Shown here: positions 26,706 to 35,473 of the stretch, one piece after another | Layout: every line of letters starts with the position of its first letter | Position numbering within the stretch: the stretch's first letter is position 1 | Origin: Promicromonosporaceae bacterium | Lineage (GTDB): Bacteria > Actinomycetota > Actinomycetes > Actinomycetales > Cellulomonadaceae | NCBI GenBank assembly: GCA_009783295.1 | Contig: WRHK01000016.1 | Coordinates: forward strand, 1 to 64,000 | DNA: 64,000 bases | Reading direction: 5' to 3' | Position numbers and translations under genes: made by a program | The notes under the pieces: generated by a model | The model's database searches: none | The model's input: the letters and a program-made list of their open reading frames with translations, nothing else | What the model was told of the DNA's origin: nothing

Positions 26706-28786
26706 TTGCTGGCCCCCTGAGCCTGGATCGCCGTGATGGCGACCGTGTTGATGATGTCCTGGACGAGCGCGCCGCGGGACAGGTCGTTGACCGGCTTGTT
26801 GAGGCCCTGCAGCACCGGGCCGACGGCCACGGCGCCGGCAGAGCGCTGCACGGCCTTGTAGGTGTTGTTGCCGGTGTTGAGGTCCGGGAACACGAACACG
26901 GTGGCGCGCCCGGCCACGTCGGAGCCGGGCAGCTTCGAGGCGGCCACGGCGGCGTCGACGGCGGCGTCGTACTGGATCGGTCCCTCGACCGACAGGTCGG
27001 GGCGGCGCTCCTTGACGAGCGCCGTGGCGGCGCGCACCTTGTCGACGTCGGCACCCGAGCCGGACTCGCCCGTCGAGTACGACAGCATCGCCACGCGCGG
27101 GTCCACGCCGAACTGCGCTGCGGTGGCGGCGGACGCGATGGCGACGTCGGCGAGCTGCTCGGACGTGGGGTCGGGGATGACGGCGCAGTCGCCGTAGACC
27201 AGCACGCGGTCCTCGAGGCACATGAGGAACACGCCCGACACGGACGAGATCCCGGGCGCCGTCTTGATGATCTCGAACGACGGGCGGATGGTGTGCGCCG
27301 TCGTGTGCGCGGCGCCGGAGACCATGCCGTGCGCGTCGCCCAGGTGGACCATCATCGTGCCGAAGTAGGACACGTCGGTGACGATCTCGCGGGCCCGCTC
27401 GACCGTCATGCCCTTGTGGGCGCGCAGGCGCGTGTACTCGGAGGCGTACCGCTCCACGTGCTCCGGGTCGGTGGGGGACAGCACCGTGGCGGCCGAGATG
27501 TCGAGGCCCAGCTCGGTGGCGCGGGCGCGCACGGCGGTCTCGTCGCCCAGGATGGTCAGGTCGGCGATGCCGCGCGCCAGCACGGAGGAGGCGGCGCGCA
27601 GAATGCGGTCGTCGTTGCCCTCGGGCAGCACCACGCGGCGGCGGTCGGAGCGGGCTCGCTCGATGAGCTCGTACTCGAACATGAGCGGCGTGACCACCTC
27701 GGGGCGGGGCACGGCGAGCTTGGAGAGCAGGTCGGCGCCGTCCACGTTCTCCTCGAACAGTGCGCGGGCGACGTCGATCTTGCGCGTCGCGTCGTACGTG
27801 ACGCGGCCGATCGTCGTCGCGGCGGCGCGGGCCGCCGGGTAGGTGTCGCGCTCGGTGACGATGAGCGGCACGTGCGGCTCGAGAGCCTGCACGAGCTCGC
27901 CGATCTTGCCGTCGGGGGCCATGCCGCCCGTGAGGATGACGCCGGCCAGCGAGGGGAAGGTCGCGGCGGCCTGCGCGGCCAGCAGGCTGAGGATCACGTC
28001 GGTGCGGTCGCCGGGCGTGATGACGACGGAGCCGTCGGACAGGTGGTCGAGCATGTGCTCCACCGACATGGCGCCCACGAGCACGTTGAGGGCCTCGCGG
28101 CCGAGCAGCTCGGAGTCGCCGAGCCACAGCGTGCCGCCCACGGCCTCCTGCAGCTGCTTGACGGTGGGCGCCTGGAGGAACGGCTCCTCGGGCACCACCC
28201 ACACGGGCAGCGCCGGCTCGGCGGCCAGCGAGGACGTGTCGGCGGGCATCGTGCCGTCATAGCGGTTGACGATGACGCCGATCGGCTGGGCGTGGTTGGC
28301 TCGCAGCTCGCCGAGGCCGATCTGGGCGAGCGCCTTGGTGTCCTCGTCGGAGCGGCCGCGGCCCGAGACGACCAGCAGCACGGGGGCGCCCAGGTTGGCG
28401 GCGATCTTCGCGTTGAACGCGAGCTCGGTGGGGCCCGAGACGTCCGTGTAGTCGGTGCCGAGCACCACCACGGAGTCGCACTTCGCCGCGACCTCGTGGT
28501 AGCGGGCCACGATGCGGCTCATCGCCGAGTCGAGGTTGGCGTGCACGTCGTCGTACGTGATGCCGACCGACTCGTCGTAGGTGAGGTCCACGCCGTCGTG
28601 CTCCAGGAGCATCTCGAGCACGTGGTCGCGCTCGGAGCCGCCCGCGGCGGACACCCGGGACACCGGGCGGAACACGCCCACGCGCTGGCCCTGGCGCACC
28701 AGGAGGTCGATGACCCCCAGGGCGACGGTGGACTTTCCGGAGTCTCCCTCGGGGGAGGCGATGACGATGCTGCGCGTGGCCGGCAT
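26702..28786 (-). CDS. pta: Phosphate acetyltransferase, long P-loop/DRTGG form
   Basis: Pta interconverts acetyl-CoA and acetyl phosphate. The 694-residue protein is the long form: an N-terminal BioD-like P-loop domain (SIVIASPEGDSGKSTVALG), a DRTGG domain at about 220-330 (LILTGG-type segment reading GVILTGGMAPDGK), and a C-terminal catalytic PTA_PTB domain (RRVVLPEGNDDRILRAAS, GMVSGAAHTTAHTIRP, VYGDCAVIPDP, LSYSTGESGSG). The N-terminal regions are regulatory in enteric homologues. It is coupled to ackA downstream and separated from xfp by a hairpin. Confidence 0.95.
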   Translation of the reverse strand: MPATRSIVIASPEGDSGKSTVALGVIDLLVRQGQRVGVFRPVSRVSAAGGSERDHVLEMLLEHDGVDLTYDESVGITYDDVHANLDSAMSRIVARYHEVAAKCDSVVVLGTDYTDVSGPTELAFNAKIAANLGAPVLLVVSGRGRSDEDTKALAQIGLGELRANHAQPIGVIVNRYDGTMPADTSSLAAEPALPVWVVPEEPFLQAPTVKQLQEAVGGTLWLGDSELLGREALNVLVGAMSVEHMLDHLSDGSVVITPGDRTDVILSLLAAQAAATFPSLAGVILTGGMAPDGKIGELVQALEPHVPLIVTERDTYPAARAAATTIGRVTYDATRKIDVARALFEENVDGADLLSKLAVPRPEVVTPLMFEYELIERARSDRRRVVLPEGNDDRILRAASSVLARGIADLTILGDETAVRARATELGLDISAATVLSPTDPEHVERYASEYTRLRAHKGMTVERAREIVTDVSYFGTMMVHLGDAHGMVSGAAHTTAHTIRPSFEIIKTAPGISSVSGVFLMCLEDRVLVYGDCAVIPDPTSEQLADVAIASAATAAQFGVDPRVAMLSYSTGESGSGADVDKVRAATALVKERRPDLSVEGPIQYDAAVDAAVAASKLPGSDVAGRATVFVFPDLNTGNNTYKAVQRSAGAVAVGPVLQGLNKPVNDLSRGALVQDIINTVAITAIQAQGASK

Positions 28787-28851
28787 GGGGGTGGATGCTC
28801 CTCGTTCAGATGCTGTTGTCGACCGCCGTCTGATGCGGGCGGGCGGGGCAG

Positions 28852-28886
28852 TGAGCCCGGCCGGGGGATCCCCCCGGCCGGGCTCA
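28852..28886 (-). terminator. Terminator hairpin after xfp
   Basis: A perfect 16-bp inverted repeat (TGAGCCCGGCCGGGGG with its complement) around a 3-base centre lies 7 bases beyond the xfp stop, in the xfp-pta gap. Readthrough or a second promoter would be needed for pta-ackA expression. Confidence 0.8.
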
Positions 28887-28893
28887 GCGGGTG

Positions 28894-31377
28894 TTACTCG
28901 TTGTCACCACCGGTGAAGATGGTGGCGTCGACCTCGGAGGTCGCCGCGACCTCCCGGGCGTCCGGCCAGACCCAGTCGCGCACCTCGGGGATGTCGTCCC
29001 CGTGCTGGCGGGTGTAGGCGCGGGCCCGGATGCGGGCGTCCTGCATGCGCTGGCGCAATCCGGCGTAGCGGGAGGCCATGCCGGGGACGCGGTCGATGAC
29101 GTCCATGACCAGGTGGTACCGGTCCATGTCGTTCAGCATGACCATGTCGAACGGCGTGGTGGTGGTGCCCTCCTCCTTGTACCCGCGGGCGTGCAGGTTG
29201 TCGTGCCCGTTGCGGCGGTACGTGAGGCGGTGGATCAGCCACGGGTAGCCGTGGTAGGCGAAGATGATCGGCTTGTCGGTGGTGAACAGGCCGTCGAACT
29301 CCTTGTCGGAGAGACCGTGCGGGTGCTCCTTGGGGTCCTGGAGCTTCATCAGGTCGACGACGTTGATCATGCGGACCTTCAGGTCCGGCGCCTCCTGGCG
29401 GAGGATGTCGGCCGCGGCCAGCACCTCGATCGTCGGGACGTCGCCGGCGGCGGCCAGCACGACGTCCGGCTCCTCGCCGTCCTTCTCCGTGCCGGCCCAC
29501 TCCCAGATGCCGAGGCCGCGCGTGCAGTGCTCGACGGCCTGGTCCATGGTCAGCCACTGCGGGGAGGGCTGCTTGCCGGAGACGACGACGTTCACCAGCT
29601 GGCGCGAGCGCAGGCAGTGGTCGTACGTCGACAGGAGGGTGTTGGCGTCGGCGGGCAGGTACACCCGGACGATCTCGGCCTTCTTGTTGACCACGTGGTC
29701 GATGAAGCCCGGGTCCTGGTGGCTGAAGCCGTTGTGGTCCTGGCGCCACACGTGGCTGGACAGCAGGTAGTTCAGCGACGCGATGGGCCGGCGCCACGGG
29801 ATGTGGTTGGTCACCTTGAGCCACTTGGCGTGCTGGTTGAACATCGAGTCGACGATGTGGATGAACGCCTCGTAGGAGCTCATCATGCCGTGGCGCCCCG
29901 TGAGCAGGTAGCCCTCGAGCCAGCCCTGCACCTGGTGCTCCGACAGCATCTCCATGACGCGGCCGACGCGCTGCATGTGCTCGTCGACGTCCGCGCCGAG
30001 GAACTCCGCGTTCCACTGCTTGTCCGTCACGTCGTACACGGCCTGCAGGCGGTTCGACGCCGTCTCGTCCGGGCCGAAGATCCGGAAGTTGTCCGGGTTG
30101 CGGCGGATGATCTCGGTGAAGAACTTGCCCAGCTCGCGGGGCGCCTCGGCGATCGAGCCGCCCGGCGTCGGGACGTCGATGGCGTAGTCGCGGAAGTCCG
30201 GCAGGCGCAGGTCGCGCAGCAGCAGGCCGCCGTTCGCGTGCGGGTTGTCGCTCATGCGGAGGTGGCCGGCCGGCGTCAGCGGGTCGGTGATCTCGCGGCG
30301 GACGGCGCCGTTCTCGTCGAACAGCTCCTCCGGGCGGTACGACTTGAGCCACGCCTCGAGGTCGTGCAGGTGCTCGTCGGTGTCGCGGGCGTTGGCCAGG
30401 GGCACCTGGTGGGCGCGCCACGAGCCGGTGGTCTTCTTGCCGTCGATCGTCGCCGGGCCGGTCCAGCCCTTCGGCGTGCGGAAGACGATCATCGGCCAGG
30501 CCGGGCGCGACGTGTCGCCCGCGGCGGCCTTCGCCTTGATCGCGGCGATCTCGTCGAGCACCTCGTCGAGCACCCGGGCGAAGCGGCGGTGGATCTCGGC
30601 GTGCGACTCGGTGGAGCCGTCCTCGACCTCGAAGAAGTGCGGCTTGTGGCCGTAGCCCTCCATGAGGGCCTTGAGCTCGTCCTGCGGGATGCGGGCCAGC
30701 ACCGTCGGGTTGGCGATCTTGTACCCGTTGAGGTGCAGGATCGGCAGCACGACGCCGTCCTGCGCCGGGTTGACGAACTTGTTGGAGTGCCACGACGTGG
30801 CCAGCGGCCCCGTCTCGGCCTCGCCGTCGCCGACCACCGCGGCGACCAGCAGGTCGGGGTTGTCGAACGCGGCGCCGTAGGCGTGCGACAGCGCGTAGCC
30901 GAGCTCGCCGCCCTCGTGGATCGAGCCCGGGGTCTCGGGCGCGACGTGGGACGGGATGCCGCCCGGGAACGAGAACTGCTTGAACAGGCGGCGGACACCC
31001 TCGGTGTCCTTGGTGATGTCCGAGTAGACCTCGGAGTAGGTGCCGTCCAGGTAGGACGCGGCGACGAGGCCCGGGCCGCCGTGGCCGGGACCCGTGATGT
31101 AGACGGTCGACTGCTCGCGCGCCTTGATCGCACGGTTCAGGTGCGCGTAGAGGAACGTGAGGCCCGGCGTGGTGCCCCAGTGACCGAGCAGACGGGGCTT
31201 CACGTGGTCGCGGTCGAGCGGCTCACGCAGCAGCGGGTTGTCCAGCAGGTAGATCTGGCCGACGGACAGGTAGTTGGCTGCCCGCCACCACTTGTCGATC
31301 AGCTCGAGAGTCTCCTCGGACAGCTCCGCCACCCCGGTGGCCCGCCACGCCTCTGTGCCCGCTGTCGTCAATGTCAT
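28894..31377 (-). CDS. xfp: Phosphoketolase (xylulose-5-P/fructose-6-P)
   Basis: This thiamine-diphosphate enzyme splits xylulose-5-P or fructose-6-P with phosphate to give acetyl phosphate. The 827-residue protein has [49 protein letters not shown], the GDGEAETGP ThDP motif, [15 protein letters not shown], and [15 protein letters not shown]-type C-terminal blocks, all characteristic. The ATG at 31377 has GGGAG six bases upstream; in-frame ATGs at 31422 and 31482 would add residues without a clear ribosome-binding site. The dual substrate range cannot be settled from sequence. Acetyl phosphate flows to Pta and AckA, the next genes. Confidence 0.95.
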   Translation of the reverse strand: MTLTTAGTEAWRATGVAELSEETLELIDKWWRAANYLSVGQIYLLDNPLLREPLDRDHVKPRLLGHWGTTPGLTFLYAHLNRAIKAREQSTVYITGPGHGGPGLVAASYLDGTYSEVYSDITKDTEGVRRLFKQFSFPGGIPSHVAPETPGSIHEGGELGYALSHAYGAAFDNPDLLVAAVVGDGEAETGPLATSWHSNKFVNPAQDGVVLPILHLNGYKIANPTVLARIPQDELKALMEGYGHKPHFFEVEDGSTESHAEIHRRFARVLDEVLDEIAAIKAKAAAGDTSRPAWPMIVFRTPKGWTGPATIDGKKTTGSWRAHQVPLANARDTDEHLHDLEAWLKSYRPEELFDENGAVRREITDPLTPAGHLRMSDNPHANGGLLLRDLRLPDFRDYAIDVPTPGGSIAEAPRELGKFFTEIIRRNPDNFRIFGPDETASNRLQAVYDVTDKQWNAEFLGADVDEHMQRVGRVMEMLSEHQVQGWLEGYLLTGRHGMMSSYEAFIHIVDSMFNQHAKWLKVTNHIPWRRPIASLNYLLSSHVWRQDHNGFSHQDPGFIDHVVNKKAEIVRVYLPADANTLLSTYDHCLRSRQLVNVVVSGKQPSPQWLTMDQAVEHCTRGLGIWEWAGTEKDGEEPDVVLAAAGDVPTIEVLAAADILRQEAPDLKVRMINVVDLMKLQDPKEHPHGLSDKEFDGLFTTDKPIIFAYHGYPWLIHRLTYRRNGHDNLHARGYKEEGTTTTPFDMVMLNDMDRYHLVMDVIDRVPGMASRYAGLRQRMQDARIRARAYTRQHGDDIPEVRDWVWPDAREVAATSEVDATIFTGGDNE

Positions 31378-31638
31378 CACTAGCTCCCGTTCTTCGAGGG
31401 CTCGCAGGTACCCGTCGCTCATTCCACCGCAGAACGCGCGGGTCCGCAGGAGAGGCGGGCGTGTTGGCGCACAGGACGCCACCGCGTCGTCCAGAGGTGT
31501 CGCAACGTGTGGACGGACCTCATCTAATCACCGCTGACCTGCATTGCGTCTACCCTGGCGCGGTCGCTGCCCTCCAGGCCCTGCGTGAGCCGCGGCACAT
31601 CGGCTGCCCGCGGTGCATGACCTGCGCTCCGGCCCCGT

Positions 31639-31644
31639 TACCGT
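31639..31644 (+). promoter_or_regulatory. -10 box of leaderless SURF1 promoter
   Basis: TACCGT, six bases, then the GTG at 31651. The rest of the 273-base region between the divergent xfp and SURF1 starts shows no gene. A second TANNNT (TACCCT, 31551-31556) there has no start codon behind it. Confidence 0.55.
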
Positions 31645-31650
31645 GGGGCC

Positions 31651-32556
31651 GTGCCCCAGCAGCCCGCCGTGCGCCCGCCCACGTGGCGGGTGCTCGCGCG
31701 CCCGCGCATGGTGGTGCTCCTGCTGATCGCCCTCGCGGTCGCCCTGGGGTGCCTGCGGCTCGGGCTGTGGCAGTGGCACCGGGCCACCGAGCGGGCCGAC
31801 GCGGCCGCCGTCCACACCGCCGCGCAGGCGGCCGGCGTCGCCCCGTCGGGCGTCGGCACGGTGGTGGCGCCCCAGGCGCCCGTGCCGGGCGACGAGATCG
31901 GCCGCTCCGTCTGGGCCACCGGCACGTACGAGGCAGCGGGGCAGCGGCTCGTGTCCGGCCGGTCCCTCGACGGCCGCGTGGGCTACCTGGTGCTCACGCC
32001 GCTGCGCGTGTCCGACGACGGCACGGGCGGCAGGTCGTGGGCCGACCTCTCCGGCGCGCCGATCCTGCCCGTGGTGCGCGGCTGGGTCGCCTCGCCGTCG
32101 GACGCGCCCGGGCTCGACGTGCCCGCCGGCACCGTCAGGGTGACCGGGTGGCTCCAGGCGGGCGAGGCGTCGTCGGGCGAGGCGTCGCCCGCGAACCCCA
32201 GCGGGCCGCCGGTCACCGACGCGATCGCCCCGTCCGCGCTGGTCAACGACTGGGGCGGGCCCATCTGGGGCGGGTACGTGGTGATGACGGCGTCGGCGCC
32301 GGCGCAGGTCGCGACCGCCGACGGCGGGCCCGCCGCGATCCCGCGCCCCGTCGCCGAGGGCGACTCGAGCATCAACCTGCAGAGCCTCTTCTACGCCATC
32401 GAGTGGGCGGTGTTCGCTGCGTTCGCGCTCGCGTTCTACGTGCGGCTCGCGCGGGACGAGGTCAAGGACGCCCGTGCCGAGGCCTCCCCGGCCGCCGGGG
32501 CGCCGCCGCGTCCGCGGCGCGGCGAGGACGCGGGGATCGCGGGGCTTCCTTACTGA
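31651..32556 (+). CDS. SURF1-family cytochrome oxidase assembly protein
   Basis: A 301-residue SURF1/Shy1 homologue, which helps insert haem a into cytochrome c oxidase. It has the family's two flanking membrane helices: MVVLLLIALAVALGCLRLGLWQWHR near residues 20-43, with the conserved LGxWQxxR pattern, and YAIEWAVFAAFALAFYVRL near 250-270. The extracytoplasmic domain includes VWATGTYEAAGQRLVSGRSL and VVRGWVASP. The predicted start is leaderless. Its 3' end overlaps by seven bases the convergent MalY-type gene. Confidence 0.9.
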   Translation: MPQQPAVRPPTWRVLARPRMVVLLLIALAVALGCLRLGLWQWHRATERADAAAVHTAAQAAGVAPSGVGTVVAPQAPVPGDEIGRSVWATGTYEAAGQRLVSGRSLDGRVGYLVLTPLRVSDDGTGGRSWADLSGAPILPVVRGWVASPSDAPGLDVPAGTVRVTGWLQAGEASSGEASPANPSGPPVTDAIAPSALVNDWGGPIWGGYVVMTASAPAQVATADGGPAAIPRPVAEGDSSINLQSLFYAIEWAVFAAFALAFYVRLARDEVKDARAEASPAAGAPPRPRRGEDAGIAGLPY

Positions 32557-33725
32557 CCTGCGCTGGGCAGCCCGCCCAGCGCCTCCGTCACGCGGGTCAG
32601 GATCTCCCGCAGGATCGGCCGCGGGGTCGCCAGCGTCAGGCGCACGTGCCCCTCGCCGGCCGCCCCGCAGAGCCGCCCGTCCGTCAGGGCCACGCCCGCG
32701 TGCTCGCGCAGCCAGGCGCCCGGGCGGTCGAGCCCGTACGCCGACACGTCCAGCCACGCCAGGTAGGTGCCCTCCGGCGGGGTGTGGACCACCGTGGGCA
32801 GGTGCTCGGCCAGGTGGTCGGCCAGGAGGCGCCCGTTGCCGTCGACATAGTCGAGGATGTCGGCCAGCCAGGGCTCGCCGTCGTCGTACGCGGCCGTGTG
32901 CGCGAGCACGCCCACCGTCGAGGTCAGGTGCTCCGTCCACTCCCCGGTGCGGGCCCAGACGTCGGCGGCGACGTCGTCGGTGAGCACCACCTGCGCGGCC
33001 TTGAGGCCGGGCACGTTCCACGCCTTCGACGCCGACGTCGCCGTCACCGCGTGGGCCGCCGTCGTGGCGGAGACGGACGCGTACGGCACGTGCCGCCCCG
33101 CGAGAACCAGCGGGGCGTGGATCTCGTCCGCGAACACGCGCCCGCCGTGCCGCGCGACGACGGCGGCGAGCGCCTCCAGCTCGGACCGCTCGAACACGCG
33201 GCCCGTCGGGTTGTGCGGGTTGACCAGCACCAGCAGGCGGCCACCGGCCTCGAAGGCGGCACCGATCGCGTCGAGGTCGTGCACGTACCGCCCGCCCTCG
33301 CGTGACATCGGCACCGCCAGCACCTTGCGGCCCAGGTGCTCCAGCAGGGGAGCGAACGGCATGTACGCGGGCGTCGGCAGGATGACCGGCGAGCCGTCGG
33401 GCGTGAGGTGGCGCACCACGGCCTCGAAGGCGGAGAGCACGTCGGGCACCGGCCGCACGCGCTCCGGGTCCACGCGCCAGCCGAAGCGCCGCTCCGCGAA
33501 CTCGGCGTACGCCTGCTGCATCCGCGCCACCGACGGGCCCGGCAGGTAGCCGAGCTGCCCGGTGTCGGCGGCGTCGTGCAGGGCGCGCGTCACCGCCGGG
33601 GCGGTTCCGAAGTCCATCTCCGCGACGAACGCCCCGATGGCGTCGGGGTACAGCGACCACTTCTCCGAGGGGACGGCGCGCAGCTGGTCGAGGGTGATGG
33701 CGTCGAGCTCGTTCGCGGTGGGCAT
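32550..33725 (-). CDS. MalY/PatB-type PLP-dependent C-S lyase (cystathionine beta-lyase-like)
   Basis: A 391-residue fold-type I aminotransferase of the MalY/PatB family, which cleaves cystathionine and related C-S bonds, giving homocysteine or releasing thiols. It shows EKWSLYPDAIGAFVAEMDF, VLVNPHNPTGRVF, FADEIHAPLVL, and the PLP-lysine motif TATSASKAWNVPGLKAAQ. In E. coli MalY is also a regulator, but that is not assumed here. CAGGAT lies six bases before the ATG, a leaderless-type layout. It is downstream of the ABC exporter pair, 15 bases away, on the same strand, and may share their transcript. Confidence 0.9.
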   Translation of the reverse strand: MPTANELDAITLDQLRAVPSEKWSLYPDAIGAFVAEMDFGTAPAVTRALHDAADTGQLGYLPGPSVARMQQAYAEFAERRFGWRVDPERVRPVPDVLSAFEAVVRHLTPDGSPVILPTPAYMPFAPLLEHLGRKVLAVPMSREGGRYVHDLDAIGAAFEAGGRLLVLVNPHNPTGRVFERSELEALAAVVARHGGRVFADEIHAPLVLAGRHVPYASVSATTAAHAVTATSASKAWNVPGLKAAQVVLTDDVAADVWARTGEWTEHLTSTVGVLAHTAAYDDGEPWLADILDYVDGNGRLLADHLAEHLPTVVHTPPEGTYLAWLDVSAYGLDRPGAWLREHAGVALTDGRLCGAAGEGHVRLTLATPRPILREILTRVTEALGGLPSAGQ

Positions 33726-33739
33726 GGGGTCATCCTGCG

Positions 33740-35473
33740 CTACTCGTGCTGCCACGAGTGCCACAGCGCCGCGTACGACCCGCCCGCCGCGACGAGCTCG
33801 TCGTGCGGGCCCAGCTCCGTGATGCGGCCGTCCTCCACGACCGCCACGCGGTCGGCGTCGTGGGCCGTGTGCAGACGGTGGGCGATCGCGACGACCGTGC
33901 GACCGGCGAGCACGGCCGCGAGCGACCGCTCGAGGTGGCGCGCCGCCCGCGGGTCGAGCAGCGAGGTCGCCTCGTCGAGCACCAGCACGTCGGGGTCGAG
34001 CAGCACCAGGCGCGCGAGCGCGATCTGCTGCGCCTGCGCCGGGGTCAGCGTGGTGCCGCCGGACCCGACCTCGGTGGCGAGGCCGTCGTCGAGCGCGTCC
34101 ACCCAGGTCAGGGCGTCCACCGCCGCCAGGGCCTCGCGCAGACGCTCGTCGGGGGCGTCGACGTCGGCCAGGCGCAGGTTCTCCGCGACGGTCCCGTAGA
34201 ACACGTGGTGCTCCTGGGTGACCAGGGCGACGCGGTGGCGCAGGTCGTCGAGCGGCAGGTCCACGAGCGGCACGCCGCCCACCGTCACCGACCCGCCCGT
34301 GGGCGGGTGGATGCCGGCGAGCATGCGCCCGAGCGTCGACTTGCCCGCGCCCGACGGCCCCACGATCGCGAGGCGCTCGCCGGGGCGCAGGTCGAGGTCG
34401 ACGCCGTGCAGCACGTCGTGCCCCTCGCGGTAGGCGTACCGCACGCCGCGTGCGGCGATCTCGCCCGACGCCGGGACGGCGCCCGAGGCGGTGCGGTCCG
34501 GCTCCACGAGCCGCACGCCGATGATGCGGGCGAGCGACACGGCGGCCACCGAGATCTCGTCGAGCCAGTACACGAGGTTCCACACCGGCCCGGTGAGCTG
34601 GAACGTGTACATCACGACGGCGGTGACCGCACCCATCGTCGCCGTGCCCTGCGAGGCGAGGAACGCGCCCCACACCAGCACGGCGACGGGCGCGACCACG
34701 AACGTCAGGTCGACGCCGGGGAACAGCACCGTGCGCAGCCCGAGCGTGCGCATCTCGGCCCGGTAGGCGGCGCCGAGGTCGCCGTCGGACCGGCCGTCAC
34801 GGCGCCCGCCCAGCGAGAGGGCGTCGACCGTGCGCACGCCCTCCACCGACTCGGTGATGGTGCCGTTGAGCGTCGCGTACGTCGCGGACTCCGCCTGGTA
34901 CGCCTCGGGAGCGCGCCGCAGGTACCAGCGCACCACCGAGAGCAGCAGGGGCAGCCCCACGAACATGGCGACCGCCACGAGCGGCGCGAGCACCAGCGTC
35001 GCCACCACGGTCAGGACGATCGTGACGATCGCGACCGTCAGCTGGGGGACGCCGAACCGTACGGCGTTCTGGATCTTCGACACGTCGTTGGTGGTGCGGG
35101 CCACCAGGTCGCCCGTGCCGGCACGCTCCACGGTGGACAGCGGCAGCTCGGTGACGGTGTCGAGGAACTCCTCGCGCATCGACGCGAACACGGTCTCGCC
35201 GAACACCATGGACCGCTGCTGCGCCACCTTCTGCACCACGGCGCGCACCAGGATGGCGACCGCCGCGACCAGCACGAGGTCGCGCACGTGCGCCGCCGTC
35301 GTGCCGTGGCGGACGTCGTCGACCAGGCGGCCGAGCAGCCACGGCCCCACGAGCCCGGCCACGGCCGAGAGCACGTGCAGGCCGGCGATGAGCGAGAGCT
35401 CGCGGCGGTTCGAGCGCAGCAGGCCGCGCGTGTAGCCCCACGTGGCGCGGGCGTCGGCGATAGGGAGCTTCAC
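33740..35473 (-). CDS. ABC exporter half, catalytic subunit with degenerate signature
   Basis: A 577-residue type-IV ABC half-transporter: a six-helix membrane domain (residues about 20-310) then an ATPase domain. Walker A is GPSGAGKST, the Q-loop is ALVTQEHH, Walker B is VLVLDEATS and the switch histidine is in VAIAHRLH, all intact. The signature is degenerate: LTPAQAQQIALARL in place of LSGGQ. It pairs with the next gene upstream, whose motifs are the mirror image, so only one composite ATP site should work. The GTG overlaps the partner's stop by four bases (GTGA). The substrate is unknown; drug, lipid or peptide export are possible. Confidence 0.92.
   Translation of the reverse strand: MKLPIADARATWGYTRGLLRSNRRELSLIAGLHVLSAVAGLVGPWLLGRLVDDVRHGTTAAHVRDLVLVAAVAILVRAVVQKVAQQRSMVFGETVFASMREEFLDTVTELPLSTVERAGTGDLVARTTNDVSKIQNAVRFGVPQLTVAIVTIVLTVVATLVLAPLVAVAMFVGLPLLLSVVRWYLRRAPEAYQAESATYATLNGTITESVEGVRTVDALSLGGRRDGRSDGDLGAAYRAEMRTLGLRTVLFPGVDLTFVVAPVAVLVWGAFLASQGTATMGAVTAVVMYTFQLTGPVWNLVYWLDEISVAAVSLARIIGVRLVEPDRTASGAVPASGEIAARGVRYAYREGHDVLHGVDLDLRPGERLAIVGPSGAGKSTLGRMLAGIHPPTGGSVTVGGVPLVDLPLDDLRHRVALVTQEHHVFYGTVAENLRLADVDAPDERLREALAAVDALTWVDALDDGLATEVGSGGTTLTPAQAQQIALARLVLLDPDVLVLDEATSLLDPRAARHLERSLAAVLAGRTVVAIAHRLHTAHDADRVAVVEDGRITELGPHDELVAAGGSYAALWHSWQHE

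Noticed and set aside
23488-27054. Long minus-strand open frame across ptsI and ackA
   Set aside because: It covers the ptsI terminator and two recognised genes in wrong frames; no family features.
31551-31556. TACCCT as another leaderless promoter
   Set aside because: No ATG or GTG occurs at the expected distance. It may start a short leader for SURF1, but nothing supports it.
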